Both the position numbers and the translations under genes were made by a program. From positions 36,790 through 100,789 of the forward strand of contig JAEPDS010000013.1 of NCBI GenBank assembly GCA_016842065.1: DNA of 64,000 bases, written 5' to 3'. Source of the stretch: Candidatus Thiodiazotropha sp. 'RUGA'. GTDB lineage: Bacteria; Pseudomonadota; Gammaproteobacteria; Chromatiales; Chromatiaceae. The notes beneath the pieces were generated by a model. That model was not told the origin of the DNA. It ran no database searches and saw only the letters and a program-made list of their open reading frames with translations. Each line of letters opens with the position of its first letter. Within the stretch, counting starts at the first letter, position 1. Below are positions 18,166 through 28,290 of the stretch, piece after piece.

Positions 18166-20148
18166 ATGAACATCCACACCCTTCAGATCATTCTCCTGCT
18201 GCTTGCTGTCTCGGTATTGACGGTTACCCTGTTCCGACGCATGCATCTGCCCCCCATACTCGGTTACCTGATTGTCGGTATCCTGGTAGGCCCCTTCGGT
18301 GGCGGACTGATCGCATCCAACGAAGACACAAGGTTTTTGGCTGAATTCGGGGTTGTCTTTCTGCTCTTCACCATCGGTCTTGAGTTCTCCCTTCCACAGA
18401 TGATGGCCATGAAAGGGGCTGTTTTCGGCCTGGGTGGGACCCAGGTTCTGTTAACCGGCATCATCGCCGCGTTGATTGCCTGGCTGTTTGGATTGGAGAG
18501 CTCGGCGGCGTTGATCACCGGAGCGGTTCTGGCGCTCTCCTCCACAGCCATTGTCACCAAGCAACTCTCTGAACAGGTTGAATTGAATACGGAGCATGGA
18601 CGTTTGGGGATCAGTATCCTGCTGTTCCAGGATCTGGCGGTGATCCCGATGCTGGTTATCATCCCCCTGCTCTCGGCAGGAGGCTCTGACGGGTTGCTGA
18701 TGCCGCTGGTCTGGGCACTGGTCAAGGCGACGGCGGTATTTGCCGTCATCATGGCCTTCGGCCACTGGATCCTGCGGCCGCTGTTTCACGAGATAGCCCG
18801 CGCCCGATCTGCCGAGCTGTTTACCATGACCGTACTGCTGGTCTCTCTGGCTGCTGCCTGGCTGACCCATGAAGCAGGGCTCTCGCTTGCTCTGGGCGCC
18901 TTTCTTGCCGGTATGATGCTGGGTGAAACAGAGTATCGCCACCAGATCGAAGCGGACATCCGGCCTTTTCAGGATGTGCTGCTCGGACTCTTTTTCATCA
19001 CCGTGGGCATGCGGGTGGATCTCAGTTCACTGCTGCCGATACTCCACTGGGTCACCCTCTCTGCCATTGTGCTGATCGCCTTCAAAGCCGGCATCATCTT
19101 TCTCATCGGATATCTCAGCAAACGTCCGATTGAGGCGAGTTTCCGCTCCGGTCTGCTGCTCGCCCAGGGTGGCGAGTTCGGTTTTGTGCTGCTCGATTTG
19201 AGCCTCGAATCGTCACTGCTTCCTTCCGAGATAAGCCAGATACTGTTTGCGGCGATCATCATCAGCATGGTGATATCCCCCTTTCTGATCCGCTATAATG
19301 GCCGCCTGGCCCAGCTGTTCTGCTCACTGCGCAGTTCCGCAGCAAATCAGAGACCCCTCGATGAGCTGGTGCATGAGGCGGAGCATCTCGAACAGCATGT
19401 GATCATTTGCGGCTACGGCCGTATCGGACAAAATCTGGGGCGGTTGCTGCAAAACGAGGGGTTTCCTTATGTAGCCCTGGACCTGGATCCGACCGTTGTG
19501 CAGGAGGCGCATGAAGCGGGTGAACCGGTACACTTCGGTGATGCCAGCCGACAGGAGATCATCCAGGCAGCCGGTATCGACAGAGCCGCCGTGGTTGTTA
19601 TCACTTTTGAAGAGCACACCACAGCACTGAAAATCCTCCACCATCTGAAATCCAACTATCTGGATATCAAGGTACTGGTACGCACCCGGGATGACACCCA
19701 CATGGAAACCCTGGAGCTGGCCGGAGCGACCGAGGTTATGCCGGAAGCGGTGGAAGCGAGTCTTATGATGGGTGGTCAGTTACTGCTGCTGCTGAAGGTC
19801 CCCGGCTCACGAATTCTCAAGATCATGCGCGAGATCCGCGAGAATCACTACAAGTTGCTAAGGGATTTCTATCATGGCCAGGAGGCGCTCGATATCGAAC
19901 ATGATGAGGGATTCCAGGAGCGCCTGCATACGGTGACTCTGCCAGAACGGGCTTTTGCCGTCGGTCACACCATCGAAGACCTGCATCTGTGGGACTGGGA
20001 AGTGAGCGTCACTGCGGTACGTCGCGGTGGCATCCGGGGCGACGCACCGGGGCCTGAAACCCGCCTGAAAGAGGGTGATGTACTGGTGCTTGCCGGTACA
20101 CCACACCACTTGGAACATGCGGAAGGCTTGCTGTTATATGGTCACTAA
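18166..20148 (+). CDS. CPA2-family cation:proton antiporter (KefB/YbaL-like)
   Basis: This inner-membrane monovalent cation/proton antiporter has about twelve helices across residues 1-385 (Na_H_Exchanger domain). A cytoplasmic RCK/TrkA-N domain starts near residue 408 with the NAD-binding motif VIICGYGRIGQNLGRLL, and a TrkA-C domain lies at about 575-655. The 660-aa length fits KefB/KefC/YbaL. The substrate, probably K+, cannot be decided from sequence. It is transcribed alone and converges on lysS. Confidence 0.9.
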   Translation: MNIHTLQIILLLLAVSVLTVTLFRRMHLPPILGYLIVGILVGPFGGGLIASNEDTRFLAEFGVVFLLFTIGLEFSLPQMMAMKGAVFGLGGTQVLLTGIIAALIAWLFGLESSAALITGAVLALSSTAIVTKQLSEQVELNTEHGRLGISILLFQDLAVIPMLVIIPLLSAGGSDGLLMPLVWALVKATAVFAVIMAFGHWILRPLFHEIARARSAELFTMTVLLVSLAAAWLTHEAGLSLALGAFLAGMMLGETEYRHQIEADIRPFQDVLLGLFFITVGMRVDLSSLLPILHWVTLSAIVLIAFKAGIIFLIGYLSKRPIEASFRSGLLLAQGGEFGFVLLDLSLESSLLPSEISQILFAAIIISMVISPFLIRYNGRLAQLFCSLRSSAANQRPLDELVHEAEHLEQHVIICGYGRIGQNLGRLLQNEGFPYVALDLDPTVVQEAHEAGEPVHFGDASRQEIIQAAGIDRAAVVVITFEEHTTALKILHHLKSNYLDIKVLVRTRDDTHMETLELAGATEVMPEAVEASLMMGGQLLLLLKVPGSRILKIMREIRENHYKLLRDFYHGQEALDIEHDEGFQERLHTVTLPERAFAVGHTIEDLHLWDWEVSVTAVRRGGIRGDAPGPETRLKEGDVLVLAGTPHHLEHAEGLLLYGH

Positions 20149-20187
20149 CCGACCATCAGCCTGCATCCAGACAACCCCTGAATGATC

Positions 20188-20217
20188 GATCTGCCGCCCT
20201 GCCTGTGGTGGCAGATC
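20188..20217. terminator. Hairpin between antiporter and lysS
   Basis: The arms 20188-20198 (GATCTGCCGCC) and 20207-20217 (GGTGGCAGATC) pair at 10 of 11 positions around an 8-base loop. The hairpin ends directly next to the lysS stop codon and lies between two convergent genes. It lacks a T-run on either side, so intrinsic termination is uncertain. Confidence 0.5.
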
Positions 20218-21711
20218 CTATTCAGGCCGCATATGGGGGAATAGCAGCACATCCCTGATGGAGGGTGAATCGGTCAACAGCATCACCAGCCGGTCGATGC
20301 CGATACCCTCCCCGGCCGTGGGTGGCATACCGTGTTCCAGCGCCCGCACATAATCATCGTCATAGTGCATGGCCTCATCATCACCTGCCTCTTTTTCGGC
20401 CACCTGTTTACGAAACCGCTCGGCCTGATCCTCCGCATCGTTCAACTCGGAAAAGCCATTGGCGATTTCACGCCCGCCGACAAAGAACTCGAAACGGTCG
20501 GTCACGAATGGATCGTTGTCATTACGCCTTGCGAGCGGTGAAACCTCAGTCGGATAGGCCGTGATGAAGGTTGGGTTCATCAGGCGATCTTCCACTGTCT
20601 TTTCAAAAATCTCGATCTGCACTTTGCCCAAGCCATAGCTTGGTTTGATGGGAATCTGCAAGCGCTCCGCAATGGCTGTCGCCTGTTCCAGAGAATCGAT
20701 CTGTTGTTCGGTAATGTCGGGATTGAAATGGAGAATCGACTGTTTCACCGTCATACGCTGGAAGGGTGCGGCGAAATCGTAACTGTCTCCCTGATAGCTG
20801 ACCTGCTGGGTGCCCAGCACATGCTGGCAGAGATCCCGTAACATGGCTTCAGTCAGATCCATCAGATCATGAAAGTCGGCATAGGCTTCATAGAACTCCA
20901 GCATGGTGAACTCGGGATTATGCCGGGTGGAGAGCCCTTCATTGCGGAAGTTTCGGTTGATCTCATAGACCCGCTCAAAGCCGCCCACCACCAGGCGTTT
21001 CAGATAGAGCTCCGGCGCGATGCGCAGAAACATATCCATATCCAGCGCGTTATGCCGGGTGGCAAAGGGCCGGGCCGTGGCGCCCCCGGGAATCACCTGC
21101 ATCATCGGTGTCTCAACTTCCATGAAGCCCCGTGCATCGAGAAAACTGCGGATAAACTGCACAATCCGGGTGCGCTGATGAAAGGTCTCCCGGGAGGCCT
21201 CATTCATGATCAGATCCACATAGCGCTGACGATAACGCAGCTCCTGATCCGACAGGCCGTGAAATTTTTCAGGCAGCGGGCGCAGTGCCTTGGTCAGCAA
21301 CTTCAAGTTATCGACCTTTACCGAGAGCTCCCCGGTCTTGGTCTTGAACAGCACGCCTTCTGCACCAATGATGTCGCCGATGTCCCATTTTTTGAACTGC
21401 TGGTTGTAAAACCCCTCGTCCAGGCTATCCCGTTGAACAAACAGCTGCATGCGACCGGACATATCCTGCAGATGGGCAAAACTGGCTTTTCCCATCACCC
21501 GGCGGCTCATCATCCGCCCGGCCAGACTGACTCTCAGTGAGAGGGACTCCAGCTCTTCGTCGCTTTTCGCGTCATATTCTGCATGTAACTCACCGGCCAT
21601 GCTGTTACGCCGGAAGTCATTGGGAAAGGCGTTACCGTTGTCACGCATCTGTTGCAGTTTTTCACGACGCTGGGCGATGAGTTTGTTTTCGTCCTGTGTC
21701 TGATCATTCAT
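20218..21711 (-). CDS. lysS: Lysyl-tRNA synthetase (class II)
   Basis: This class II aminoacyl-tRNA synthetase charges tRNA-Lys. The N-terminal OB-fold anticodon-binding domain (about 60-170) is followed by a catalytic core with motif 2 [20 protein letters not shown] and motif 3 [13 protein letters not shown], near the C-terminus. The 497-aa length is standard. It lies 66 bp after prfB on the same strand, the conserved prfB-lysS pair. Confidence 0.98.
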   Translation of the reverse strand: MNDQTQDENKLIAQRREKLQQMRDNGNAFPNDFRRNSMAGELHAEYDAKSDEELESLSLRVSLAGRMMSRRVMGKASFAHLQDMSGRMQLFVQRDSLDEGFYNQQFKKWDIGDIIGAEGVLFKTKTGELSVKVDNLKLLTKALRPLPEKFHGLSDQELRYRQRYVDLIMNEASRETFHQRTRIVQFIRSFLDARGFMEVETPMMQVIPGGATARPFATRHNALDMDMFLRIAPELYLKRLVVGGFERVYEINRNFRNEGLSTRHNPEFTMLEFYEAYADFHDLMDLTEAMLRDLCQHVLGTQQVSYQGDSYDFAAPFQRMTVKQSILHFNPDITEQQIDSLEQATAIAERLQIPIKPSYGLGKVQIEIFEKTVEDRLMNPTFITAYPTEVSPLARRNDNDPFVTDRFEFFVGGREIANGFSELNDAEDQAERFRKQVAEKEAGDDEAMHYDDDYVRALEHGMPPTAGEGIGIDRLVMLLTDSPSIRDVLLFPHMRPE

Positions 21712-21777
21712 AATCTTGTCAACTCGGTTTGGTCTAACTTCTTAAATACTTGGCTTACTGATCTTGGCTGGGGTTTG

Positions 21778-22876
21778 TCACAAACCGCTTTTCAAGCTGG
21801 CTTCGATAAACATATCGAGTCCGCCATCGAGCACCGCCTGGGTATTGCCGGTCTCGACACCGGTTCGCAGATCCTTGATACGGGAAGCGTCCAGGACATA
21901 ACTGCGAATCTGGCTGCCCCATCCGATATCGGACTTGGTCTCTTCGAGCTCCTGCTGTGAAGCACTACGTTTCTGAATCTCCAGCTCATAGAGCTTGGCT
22001 TTCAACTGCTTCATTGCCGTCGCTTTGTTCTTATGCTGGGAACGGTCGTTCTGACACTGCACCACAGTTCCGGTGGGATTATGGGTGATACGTACCGCGG
22101 ATTCCGTGCGGTTTACGTGCTGTCCGCCTGCGCCACTGGCCCGATAGACATCGATTCTCAGATCAGCCGGATTGATCTCGACTTCGATGGAGTCGTCGAT
22201 CTCCGGTGAAACGAACACCGCGGCAAAAGAGGTATGGCGCCGATTGCCGGAATCGAAGGGAGACTTTCTGACCAACCGGTGAACCCCGATCTCGGTACGC
22301 AGCCAACCGAAAACATACTCGCCTTCGAAACGCACCGTAGCACTTTTGATTCCAGCCACCTCACCGGCAGAGACCTCAATCAGTTCGGTCTTGAAACCTC
22401 GATGCTCACCCCAGCGCAGATACATGCGCAGCAGCATCTCCGCCCAGTCCTGAGCCTCGGTCCCGCCGGAACCGGCCTGTATATCCAGAAAGGCGTTGCA
22501 GCCATCGGTCTCGCCGGAGAACATGCGTCGGAATTCCAGACCTGAGACCTGTTTTTCGTAGTCGGAGAGATCGCTCTCGATTGAGGAGACCGCGGTTTCG
22601 TCCGCCTCCTCCACCGCCATCTCCAGCAGCTCCGAGGCATCACCCAGCCCCTGATCCAGCTCGTCCAGGGTCAGCACCACGTTTTCAAGAGTCGAGCGTT
22701 CACGCCCAAGCGCCTGAGCCCTTTCCGGGTCATTCCAGATTTCAGGGTTTTCCAGCTCCCTCAGGACTTCTGTGAGACGCTCCTGCTTGGCATCATAGTC
22801 AAAGATACCCCCTGAGGGATGCCGCCCGTCTCTTCAGGTCATCGATCAGATGGTTGATGGGATTGATATCTTGCAT
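21778..22876 (-). CDS. prfB: Peptide chain release factor 2, programmed +1 frameshift
   Basis: RF2 ends translation at UGA and UAA. The gene begins at an ATG at 22876 and its first 25 codons ([20 protein letters not shown] then LRGYL) run into an in-frame TGA. Reading resumes in the +1 frame at GAC (22800) and continues for 340 residues, giving 365 aa, the E. coli length. The second part holds the anticodon-like SPF motif ([12 protein letters not shown]) and the catalytic GGQ loop ([11 protein letters not shown]). Without the frameshift the protein would appear as a shorter downstream frame. Confidence 0.97.
22799..22813 (-). promoter_or_regulatory. prfB programmed frameshift site
   Basis: The minus strand reads AGGGGGTATCTTTGAC: an internal Shine-Dalgarno-like AGGGGG (22813-22808), TAT, the slippery CTT (22804-22802) and the in-frame TGA (22801-22799). 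It is base-for-base the E. coli signal. When RF2 is scarce the ribosome pauses at UGA and slips +1, so RF2 level sets its own synthesis. Confidence 0.97.
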
Positions 22877-23452
22877 TGCAACACCGGCCGGGAAAAAGCG
22901 GAGATTCTACACTACCTGGGATGTTGCAGAAAGCCTCAACAGATTCCATTCGGGAGTCAGGGACAAATCCATGGTGCCTGCTGGATAGATTGGTAATTAA
23001 TTTTGGCAAATAAACCGCAAATGGTCGCTAATAGCCGCGAATAGTATCCATATTACAACCTCTATTGCGTAGTTTCGTGGTAATTGGCGCCCATTCGCGA
23101 TAAATCTGATTCGGTATCGGATGGTGACGGCCACATCCGAAACCCCAGGTTTGGTCACATTGAAATCCTCTTGCGTAGCCATCTCCCCGGTCTGCCCAAC
23201 CCTCGCCACAGCCATTTTCCTTCACCAAGAATCGGTCAGTGGTAACCCCAGTGCTTGACCTATGGAAAAGCCATGACAACTGCATCCCCTCTATTATTGG
23301 GCAGCTAATAAACTTATAAAAAAGTGATAAAAAAGTGACACAGATTTTTTCAATCTCGACCATCATCCAGAAGATACGAAATCAATTGTTTCGATTGACC
23401 ACATCCAACCAGGTCAATCCGCCGTACCCTATACCAGGAGGATAAAACAACG
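22877..23452. other. Intergenic region between prfB and the glutamate-synthase-like gene
   Basis: This 576-bp region lies between divergent genes. It contains inverted-repeat copy B and presumably both promoters. Short reading frames here show no recognisable protein and are not called. A GGAGG sequence just before 23453 is the ribosome site of the downstream gene. Confidence 0.4.
23015..23100. repeat. Inverted-repeat element, copy B
   Basis: The arms at 23015-23041 and 23074-23100 match each other inverted at about 20 of 27 positions. They share the CCGCAAATG...CGC.AAT...CCGC pattern with copies A and C but are the most diverged pair. The spacer is about 32 bp. It lies in the divergent prfB/glutamate-synthase-like intergenic region. 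Confidence 0.65.
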
Positions 23453-24994
23453 ATGATGACGACACTCGCAGAAAGCTGGTTTTTTGGTTTTATTGAAATT
23501 CTGACGGTAATCTTCATTTTCCTGATTGGTATAGCGGTCCTGGCCGTTGCGGTGATCTATGTGATCGATGTGACACAAACCCGTCAGACCATTCGGCGAA
23601 ACTATCCGGTAATCGGACGATTCCGCTACTTCTTCGAACATCTGGGGGAGTTTTTCCGCCAATATTTTTTCGCCATGGACAGGGAGGAGCTCCCCTTCAA
23701 TCGAGCGGACCGATCCTGGGTCTACCGGGCGGCCAAGGATGTCAACAACACCATCGGTTTTGGCTCGACACGGGATCTGCGCCACTCCGGTTCAATTCTG
23801 TTTGTAAACTGTCCCTATCCAACCCTTGGCGAGGATGCGGTACCAACCCAAAAGGTCATCATAGGACCAAACTGCAACACACCCTATGAAACCGATTCGT
23901 TAATCAATATATCCGGAATGAGCTACGGCGCCCTGTCGATACCTGCGGTCAAAGCCCTCTCCATGGGCGCCAAGGCGGCAGGCTGTTGGATGAATACCGG
24001 TGAAGGCGGCCTCTCCCCCTACCATCTGGAAGGCGGCGCCGACCTGATGTTTCAGATCGGTACGGCAAAGTTCGGCGTCAGGGATGAAGATGGCAAACTT
24101 TCAGATGAGAAGCTTCGTCAGGTCGCGGCTCATCAAACCGTTCGAATGTTTGAAATCAAACTCAGCCAAGGTGCAAAACCGGGCAAGGGAGGCATTCTTC
24201 CAGCCGCAAAAGTCACCCTGGAGATCGCTGAAATCCGAGGCATCAAACCAGGCACAGATGCGATCAGCCCAAACCGTCATCCGGATATCAACAACCCGGA
24301 TGATCTGTTGGACATGATTCAACGCATTCGACGTGTGACTGGAAAGCCGGTTGGTTTCAAAACGGTGGTTGGCGCCTACGGTTGGCTGGAAACCCTATGT
24401 GAGCGAATCATCCAACGGGGAGATGACTGTGCGCCCGATTTCATCACCATTGACGGTGCGGATGGCGGTACCGGGGCCGCACCGATGGCACTGATGGATT
24501 ATGTGGGATTGACCCTGCACGAAAGTTTGCCGATGGTGGTCGATATGCTCTGTGAGTACGGCCTCAGAAGTCGTATCAAAGTGATCTGTTCAGGAAAACT
24601 GATCACGCCTGCCGGTGTTGCCTGGGCACTGTCGATCGGCGCTGACTTTGTGGTTTCGGCCCGCGGTTTCATGTTCGCTTTGGGTTGTATACAGGCTCTG
24701 CAGTGTAATAAGAACACCTGCCCCACCGGCATCACCACCCATAACAAGAAACTGCAACGTGGCCTGGTTACCACAGAGAAGGCACAGCGGGTTACCAATT
24801 ATGTGAAAAACATGAGCTATGAGGTCGGTCTATTGGCCCACTCCTGCGGCGTTAAAGAGCCTCGTGAACTGAAAAGGTTTCATGCCCGGATGGTGGTTGA
24901 GAATGGAAAATCCCTGCCATTGAATGAACTCTATCCACCGGTTGAGAAACCAACGGCTGAAGTTTTGTTATCAAGGGATCAGTCAGCGCAATGA
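23453..24994 (+). CDS. FMN-binding glutamate synthase family protein
   Basis: The 513-aa protein has an N-terminal membrane helix (about residues 10-38) and then a GltB-type FMN-binding TIM barrel. It carries the FMN/3Fe-4S features of glutamate synthase, including DFITIDGADGGTGAAP and the cysteine cluster CIQALQCNKNTCPTG. It lacks the glutaminase and GXGXG domains of full GltB. Stand-alone membrane-anchored versions are common in proteobacteria, but their reaction is not settled. A GGAGG ribosome site precedes the ATG pair; the first ATG is used here. Confidence 0.85.
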   Translation: MMTTLAESWFFGFIEILTVIFIFLIGIAVLAVAVIYVIDVTQTRQTIRRNYPVIGRFRYFFEHLGEFFRQYFFAMDREELPFNRADRSWVYRAAKDVNNTIGFGSTRDLRHSGSILFVNCPYPTLGEDAVPTQKVIIGPNCNTPYETDSLINISGMSYGALSIPAVKALSMGAKAAGCWMNTGEGGLSPYHLEGGADLMFQIGTAKFGVRDEDGKLSDEKLRQVAAHQTVRMFEIKLSQGAKPGKGGILPAAKVTLEIAEIRGIKPGTDAISPNRHPDINNPDDLLDMIQRIRRVTGKPVGFKTVVGAYGWLETLCERIIQRGDDCAPDFITIDGADGGTGAAPMALMDYVGLTLHESLPMVVDMLCEYGLRSRIKVICSGKLITPAGVAWALSIGADFVVSARGFMFALGCIQALQCNKNTCPTGITTHNKKLQRGLVTTEKAQRVTNYVKNMSYEVGLLAHSCGVKEPRELKRFHARMVVENGKSLPLNELYPPVEKPTAEVLLSRDQSAQ

Positions 24995-25008
24995 GAATGT
25001 CTTCGATC

Positions 25009-25026
25009 AACCCGGCGACCCAGTAG
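25009..25026. repeat. Short dispersed repeat AACCCGGC, copy 1
   Basis: The sequence AACCCGGCGACCCAGTAG starts 15 bp after the stop codon of the glutamate-synthase-like gene. Close relatives occur at 34273-34290 (AACCCGGCAACCCAATAG) and 57607-57624 (AACCCGGCAACTGAATAG). It is probably a short dispersed repeat; function unknown. Confidence 0.4.
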
Positions 25027-25098
25027 TCAGGGCCTGTGCGGAATAATTGGAGTTACGCTCAATGCGTACCGGATGGTCGCATTGATCAATCTCGAAAT

Positions 25099-25977
25099 TC
25101 AATTGTGTGACGATGAAAGCTTGCGATCTCGACTCTGTTTTGACGGTGACTTTCTGTTCAAGGATGAAAGCTTGTTTTTCACTTGATCGCGAAGTTGCTG
25201 CCACTTTCCGGCAATGCCTTCACCACTCTGTGGCTCTTCACGTTTGACAGCTCTGCTGGCTGGGCCATCCGTCTGCCTGATCCACATGTCGAACGATTCG
25301 AGTATCTCTTTATCCCAGGAGTGCGGCGGCTTCACCACCCGACTCTCCCGGTAGACCTTTTCCAATGAGAGTTTGCGTGGCATTCCGGCCTCATGCAGAC
25401 TGCTCTTCAGGGTCTCTTCAGCCGCATCGATACAGCTATGAACAGCCTTTCTTTTGACGCTGAATGTCCGGGCAATCGCCGCTTCACTGATGCCAATTTC
25501 GTGCTTGAAAAGGAAGTAGCGTTTCTGATCATCACCCAACTGCTTCATATGCTCGATCAGAGCCAGACTCCAGTTTTCATCCTGCTCGATATCCCTCGGC
25601 AGATAGTTGGTCTGCTCTTGTATACGCTGGGCAGCCATCAATGAGCCCGCGGATGTACCAAGATATTGAAAAAAAGAGAGTTTTAACTCTTTGGGGGTCT
25701 TGCTGTTGACGCCGGCCACAACCAGATGCCGCCAGGTTGAATAGTAGGCGGCTTTACCATATTCACTGGTACCGTATTGACGAACGATAAAGCGGTAGAC
25801 GCGCCCCCGATATCGTTCGTAGAAAGAGGAGAATCCCTCTTTATCATGTTGTAAGATCTTTTTTAGTACCGCTTCTGTATCAAATCGTCTCGATTTCACT
25901 GTAGCAGAGGCTCCATGTCTACCCACCGTAAGCAGGTAAGAGATTACGTTCCGCAAAATCCTTTTCCAAATAAGCAC
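25099..25977 (-). CDS. Divergent sigma-70/ECF-like sigma factor
   Basis: The 292-aa protein has a sigma-2-like segment near residues 35-90 (EGFSSFYERYRGRVYRFIVR) and a sigma-4-like helix-turn-helix near 155-205 (LGDDQKRYFLFKHEIGISEA, then AIARTFSVKRKAVHSCI). The C-terminal 80 residues are hydrophilic, rich in Lys, Ser and Arg, and not part of the usual fold. It resembles a stand-alone ECF-type regulator with weak similarity; no anti-sigma gene is adjacent. The first ATG is used but an internal start near residue 25 is possible. Confidence 0.6.
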   Translation of the reverse strand: MLIWKRILRNVISYLLTVGRHGASATVKSRRFDTEAVLKKILQHDKEGFSSFYERYRGRVYRFIVRQYGTSEYGKAAYYSTWRHLVVAGVNSKTPKELKLSFFQYLGTSAGSLMAAQRIQEQTNYLPRDIEQDENWSLALIEHMKQLGDDQKRYFLFKHEIGISEAAIARTFSVKRKAVHSCIDAAEETLKSSLHEAGMPRKLSLEKVYRESRVVKPPHSWDKEILESFDMWIRQTDGPASRAVKREEPQSGEGIAGKWQQLRDQVKNKLSSLNRKSPSKQSRDRKLSSSHN

Positions 25978-26148
25978 TTAGTAATCCCTCATTAGCACTT
26001 AAAACGGCAAACAACACCAGCCAGTATAAAGCAATTATGACATTTTGTCTGGCATCGGACATTTCAAAAACTTTGTTCTTTTATTATCTGCCTCACAATT
26101 TCAACAAACATATTAACAACTGAAAGCTGAAAGGTTAGGCTCTCAGGG

Positions 26149-27000
26149 ATGTCTGTATCGGTAATCATCCCCACCTACAACCGCGCCTCCACCCTGCCCC
26201 GGGCGTTGGATTCCGTATTCGCCCAAACCCTACCCCCTCTGGAAGTGATCGTGATTGACGATGGTTCCGATGACGAGACCAAAACAGTGGTTGAGCGGGA
26301 CTACCCGGATGTGATCTATCTGCCGCAGGCCAACTCTGGCGTCAGCCATGCTCGCAATAGCGGAATCGGGCATGCCAAAGGTGAATGGCTGGCACTGCTC
26401 GATTCTGACGATTCATGGCTGCCTGAAAAACTGCAATTGCAGATGGCGAGCTTGAACCGCTCACCTCAACTTCGAATCAGTCACACGGATGAAATCTGGA
26501 TCAGAAACGGAGTCCGGGTGAATCAAATGAACAAACATGCCAAGCAGGGCGGATACATCTTCAAGCACTGTCTTCCGTTATGTGTGATCTCGCCATCGGC
26601 TGCGCTGATACACCATTCGGTTTTCCAGGACTACGGCCTCTTCGACACCCAACTACCCGCCTGCGAGGATTACGATCTGTGGCTTCGAATCTGCGCCAGT
26701 GAAGCGGTGGATTTCATAGCAAAGCCATTGGTTGTCAAATATGGTGGACACCAGGATCAGCTTTCACGGAAGCACTGGGGAATGGACCGTTTTCGGGTCT
26801 ACGCGCTACAAAAGCTGCTCGATAACCACGACTTGAATCATGCCAACCGGTGCGCCGCCATCGAAATGCTCTGCAAGAAGTGCTTGATACTCAGTAAGGG
26901 TGCCGAGAAGCGTGGCCAGCAGGAGCGTGCAGACCATTTCATGACGATCCATGCCCAATATCAGCAGGAGTTGCCAGCTTGCAACACAGGCGACATCTGA
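26149..27000 (+). CDS. Family 2 glycosyltransferase
   Basis: This is a GT-A fold glycosyltransferase of 283 aa. It begins MSVSVIIPTYNRASTLPRAL and has the nucleotide-sugar motifs VIDDGSDDET and LALLDSDDSW (the DxD-type metal site), plus an acceptor-side segment PACEDYDLWLRI. There is no membrane segment, so it is cytoplasmic. The acceptor is unknown. It opens a four-gene string, each gene overlapping the next. Confidence 0.9.
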   Translation: MSVSVIIPTYNRASTLPRALDSVFAQTLPPLEVIVIDDGSDDETKTVVERDYPDVIYLPQANSGVSHARNSGIGHAKGEWLALLDSDDSWLPEKLQLQMASLNRSPQLRISHTDEIWIRNGVRVNQMNKHAKQGGYIFKHCLPLCVISPSAALIHHSVFQDYGLFDTQLPACEDYDLWLRICASEAVDFIAKPLVVKYGGHQDQLSRKHWGMDRFRVYALQKLLDNHDLNHANRCAAIEMLCKKCLILSKGAEKRGQQERADHFMTIHAQYQQELPACNTGDI

Positions 27001-27578
27001 ATCTGCTCACTGCCCTGCCTGCAGAAGCCAAACCACTGATAAAATGTTTTGCCTTGCAACGGCATCAACCGGTTGATGCCATTCCACTCTATAAAACAGA
27101 AGGCATTCACCTGGCCGTATCAGGTCCCGGTTTGAAATCGATAGCACCAGCGGTCAGCTATCTGCAACAGATGTCACCCGAGGCAGGTCAGCCGGTCTGG
27201 ATCAATCTGGGGATTTGCGGCCACGGCTCGCTGGCTGTCGGAGAACTCCTGATTGCCGATCAGGTTTTAAACTCCGACGGTAGGCAATGGAAACTGCAGA
27301 GTCCACAGTCGGTTATTGATAACCATGGGCCGTTGAGTTGTGTTTCATCGCCTCAGGCTGTCTACCAGCCACAAATGGCCTATGATATGGAATCTTCAGG
27401 ATTCCTCGCGTCGCTGACGCCAACAACGCCTCTGGGTCGTGTGCATATTCTCAAGGTTGTCTCCGACAATCCCGAACATGGAATTGAATCGATTAACGCC
27501 AAACGGGTAAACAAATTGATAACAGATCAAATTTCCCTGATCAGGGAATTCATCGAGAGGGTCTCTGTTGATGGGTGA
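26979..27578 (+). CDS. Nucleoside phosphorylase / nucleosidase-like protein
   Basis: The 199-aa protein has the phosphorylase/MTAN superfamily pattern: NLLTALPAEAKPL at the start, NLGICGHGSLAVGELLIAD in the middle, MAYDMESSGFL (the purine-site ME.. motif) and KVVSDNPEH near the end. The exact substrate cannot be named; it is shorter than MTA/SAH nucleosidase. The start is a TTG that overlaps the glycosyltransferase stop by 22 bp, and no strong ribosome site is seen, so the start is uncertain by a few codons. Confidence 0.7.
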   Translation: MQHRRHLNLLTALPAEAKPLIKCFALQRHQPVDAIPLYKTEGIHLAVSGPGLKSIAPAVSYLQQMSPEAGQPVWINLGICGHGSLAVGELLIADQVLNSDGRQWKLQSPQSVIDNHGPLSCVSSPQAVYQPQMAYDMESSGFLASLTPTTPLGRVHILKVVSDNPEHGIESINAKRVNKLITDQISLIREFIERVSVDG

Positions 27579-28290
27579 TCAACCCCAACGCAAATTGCTG
27601 ATAAGCGGCGCCACCCATGGCATTGGCAAGGCCATCTGCCGATACCTGCTTGAGCAGGGCCACGAGGTTGTCGGTATGGGCCGGGATTTCAGTGCCTGGA
27701 CAGATCCACCAGAGCGGTTTCACAAAGTAACAATCGATCTGTCCGATCTTGAGTGCTTGCCTGAACGTCTGAATCAGGTCCTTCGCTCTCACCCGGATCT
27801 TGACGGGGTTGTGCTGAATGCAGGGTATGGTCAATTCGGTTCGCTGGAGGAGTTCTCGTTTCAGCAGATCCGCCAGATGATCGATGTCAATCTGACCCAG
27901 CACATCTATATCGCCAGGGCGATGGTGCCTCAGCTGAAAAAGCTCGGCCGGGGTGACCTTATCATCATCGGTTCCGAGTCGGCCCTGAGCGGTGGCAAGC
28001 GAGGCAGCCTCTACAGCGCCTGCAAATTTGCCCTGCGTGGTTTTGCCCAGTCCCTGCGGGCTGAATGCAGTACCAGCGGAGCCCGGGTCTGCCTGGTCAA
28101 TCCGGGTATGGTTGCCAGTGATTTTTTCAACGAACTGGATTTCAGGCCGGGCGATGCGCCGGAAAACCACCTGCGGGTCGAGGATATCGCAGAGGTTATC
28201 CATTGGGTACTGAACGCCCATCCAGGCACTGTGTTTGATGAGATCAATCTCAATCCACTGAAGAAAGTGATCCAGTTCAACCCCTCATGA
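27571..28290 (+). CDS. Short-chain dehydrogenase/reductase
   Basis: This is a classical SDR of 239 aa with a Rossmann fold. The cofactor motif GATHGIGKA lies at about residues 13-21, NAGYGQFG is the NAG-type motif, and the active-site Ser-Tyr-Lys appears as SES...LYSACKFALRG. The substrate is unknown. The ATG at 27571, with GAGAGGG upstream, overlaps the phosphorylase gene by 8 bp, and the SDR stop overlaps trmO by 4 bp. Confidence 0.92.
   Translation: MGDQPQRKLLISGATHGIGKAICRYLLEQGHEVVGMGRDFSAWTDPPERFHKVTIDLSDLECLPERLNQVLRSHPDLDGVVLNAGYGQFGSLEEFSFQQIRQMIDVNLTQHIYIARAMVPQLKKLGRGDLIIIGSESALSGGKRGSLYSACKFALRGFAQSLRAECSTSGARVCLVNPGMVASDFFNELDFRPGDAPENHLRVEDIAEVIHWVLNAHPGTVFDEINLNPLKKVIQFNPS

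Noticed and set aside
17869..18246. A 125-codon minus-strand frame between rnr and the antiporter
   Set aside because: No domain, no ribosome site and it overlaps the antiporter start; the intergenic region is more likely regulatory.
21778..22680. prfB as a 300-aa gene starting at an internal codon
   Set aside because: The upstream 25 codons, the AGGGGG-TAT-CTT-TGA site and the 365-aa sum fit the classical frameshifted RF2.
22997..23366. Short minus-strand frames in the prfB upstream region
   Set aside because: They cover inverted-repeat copy B and have no protein signature or ribosome site.
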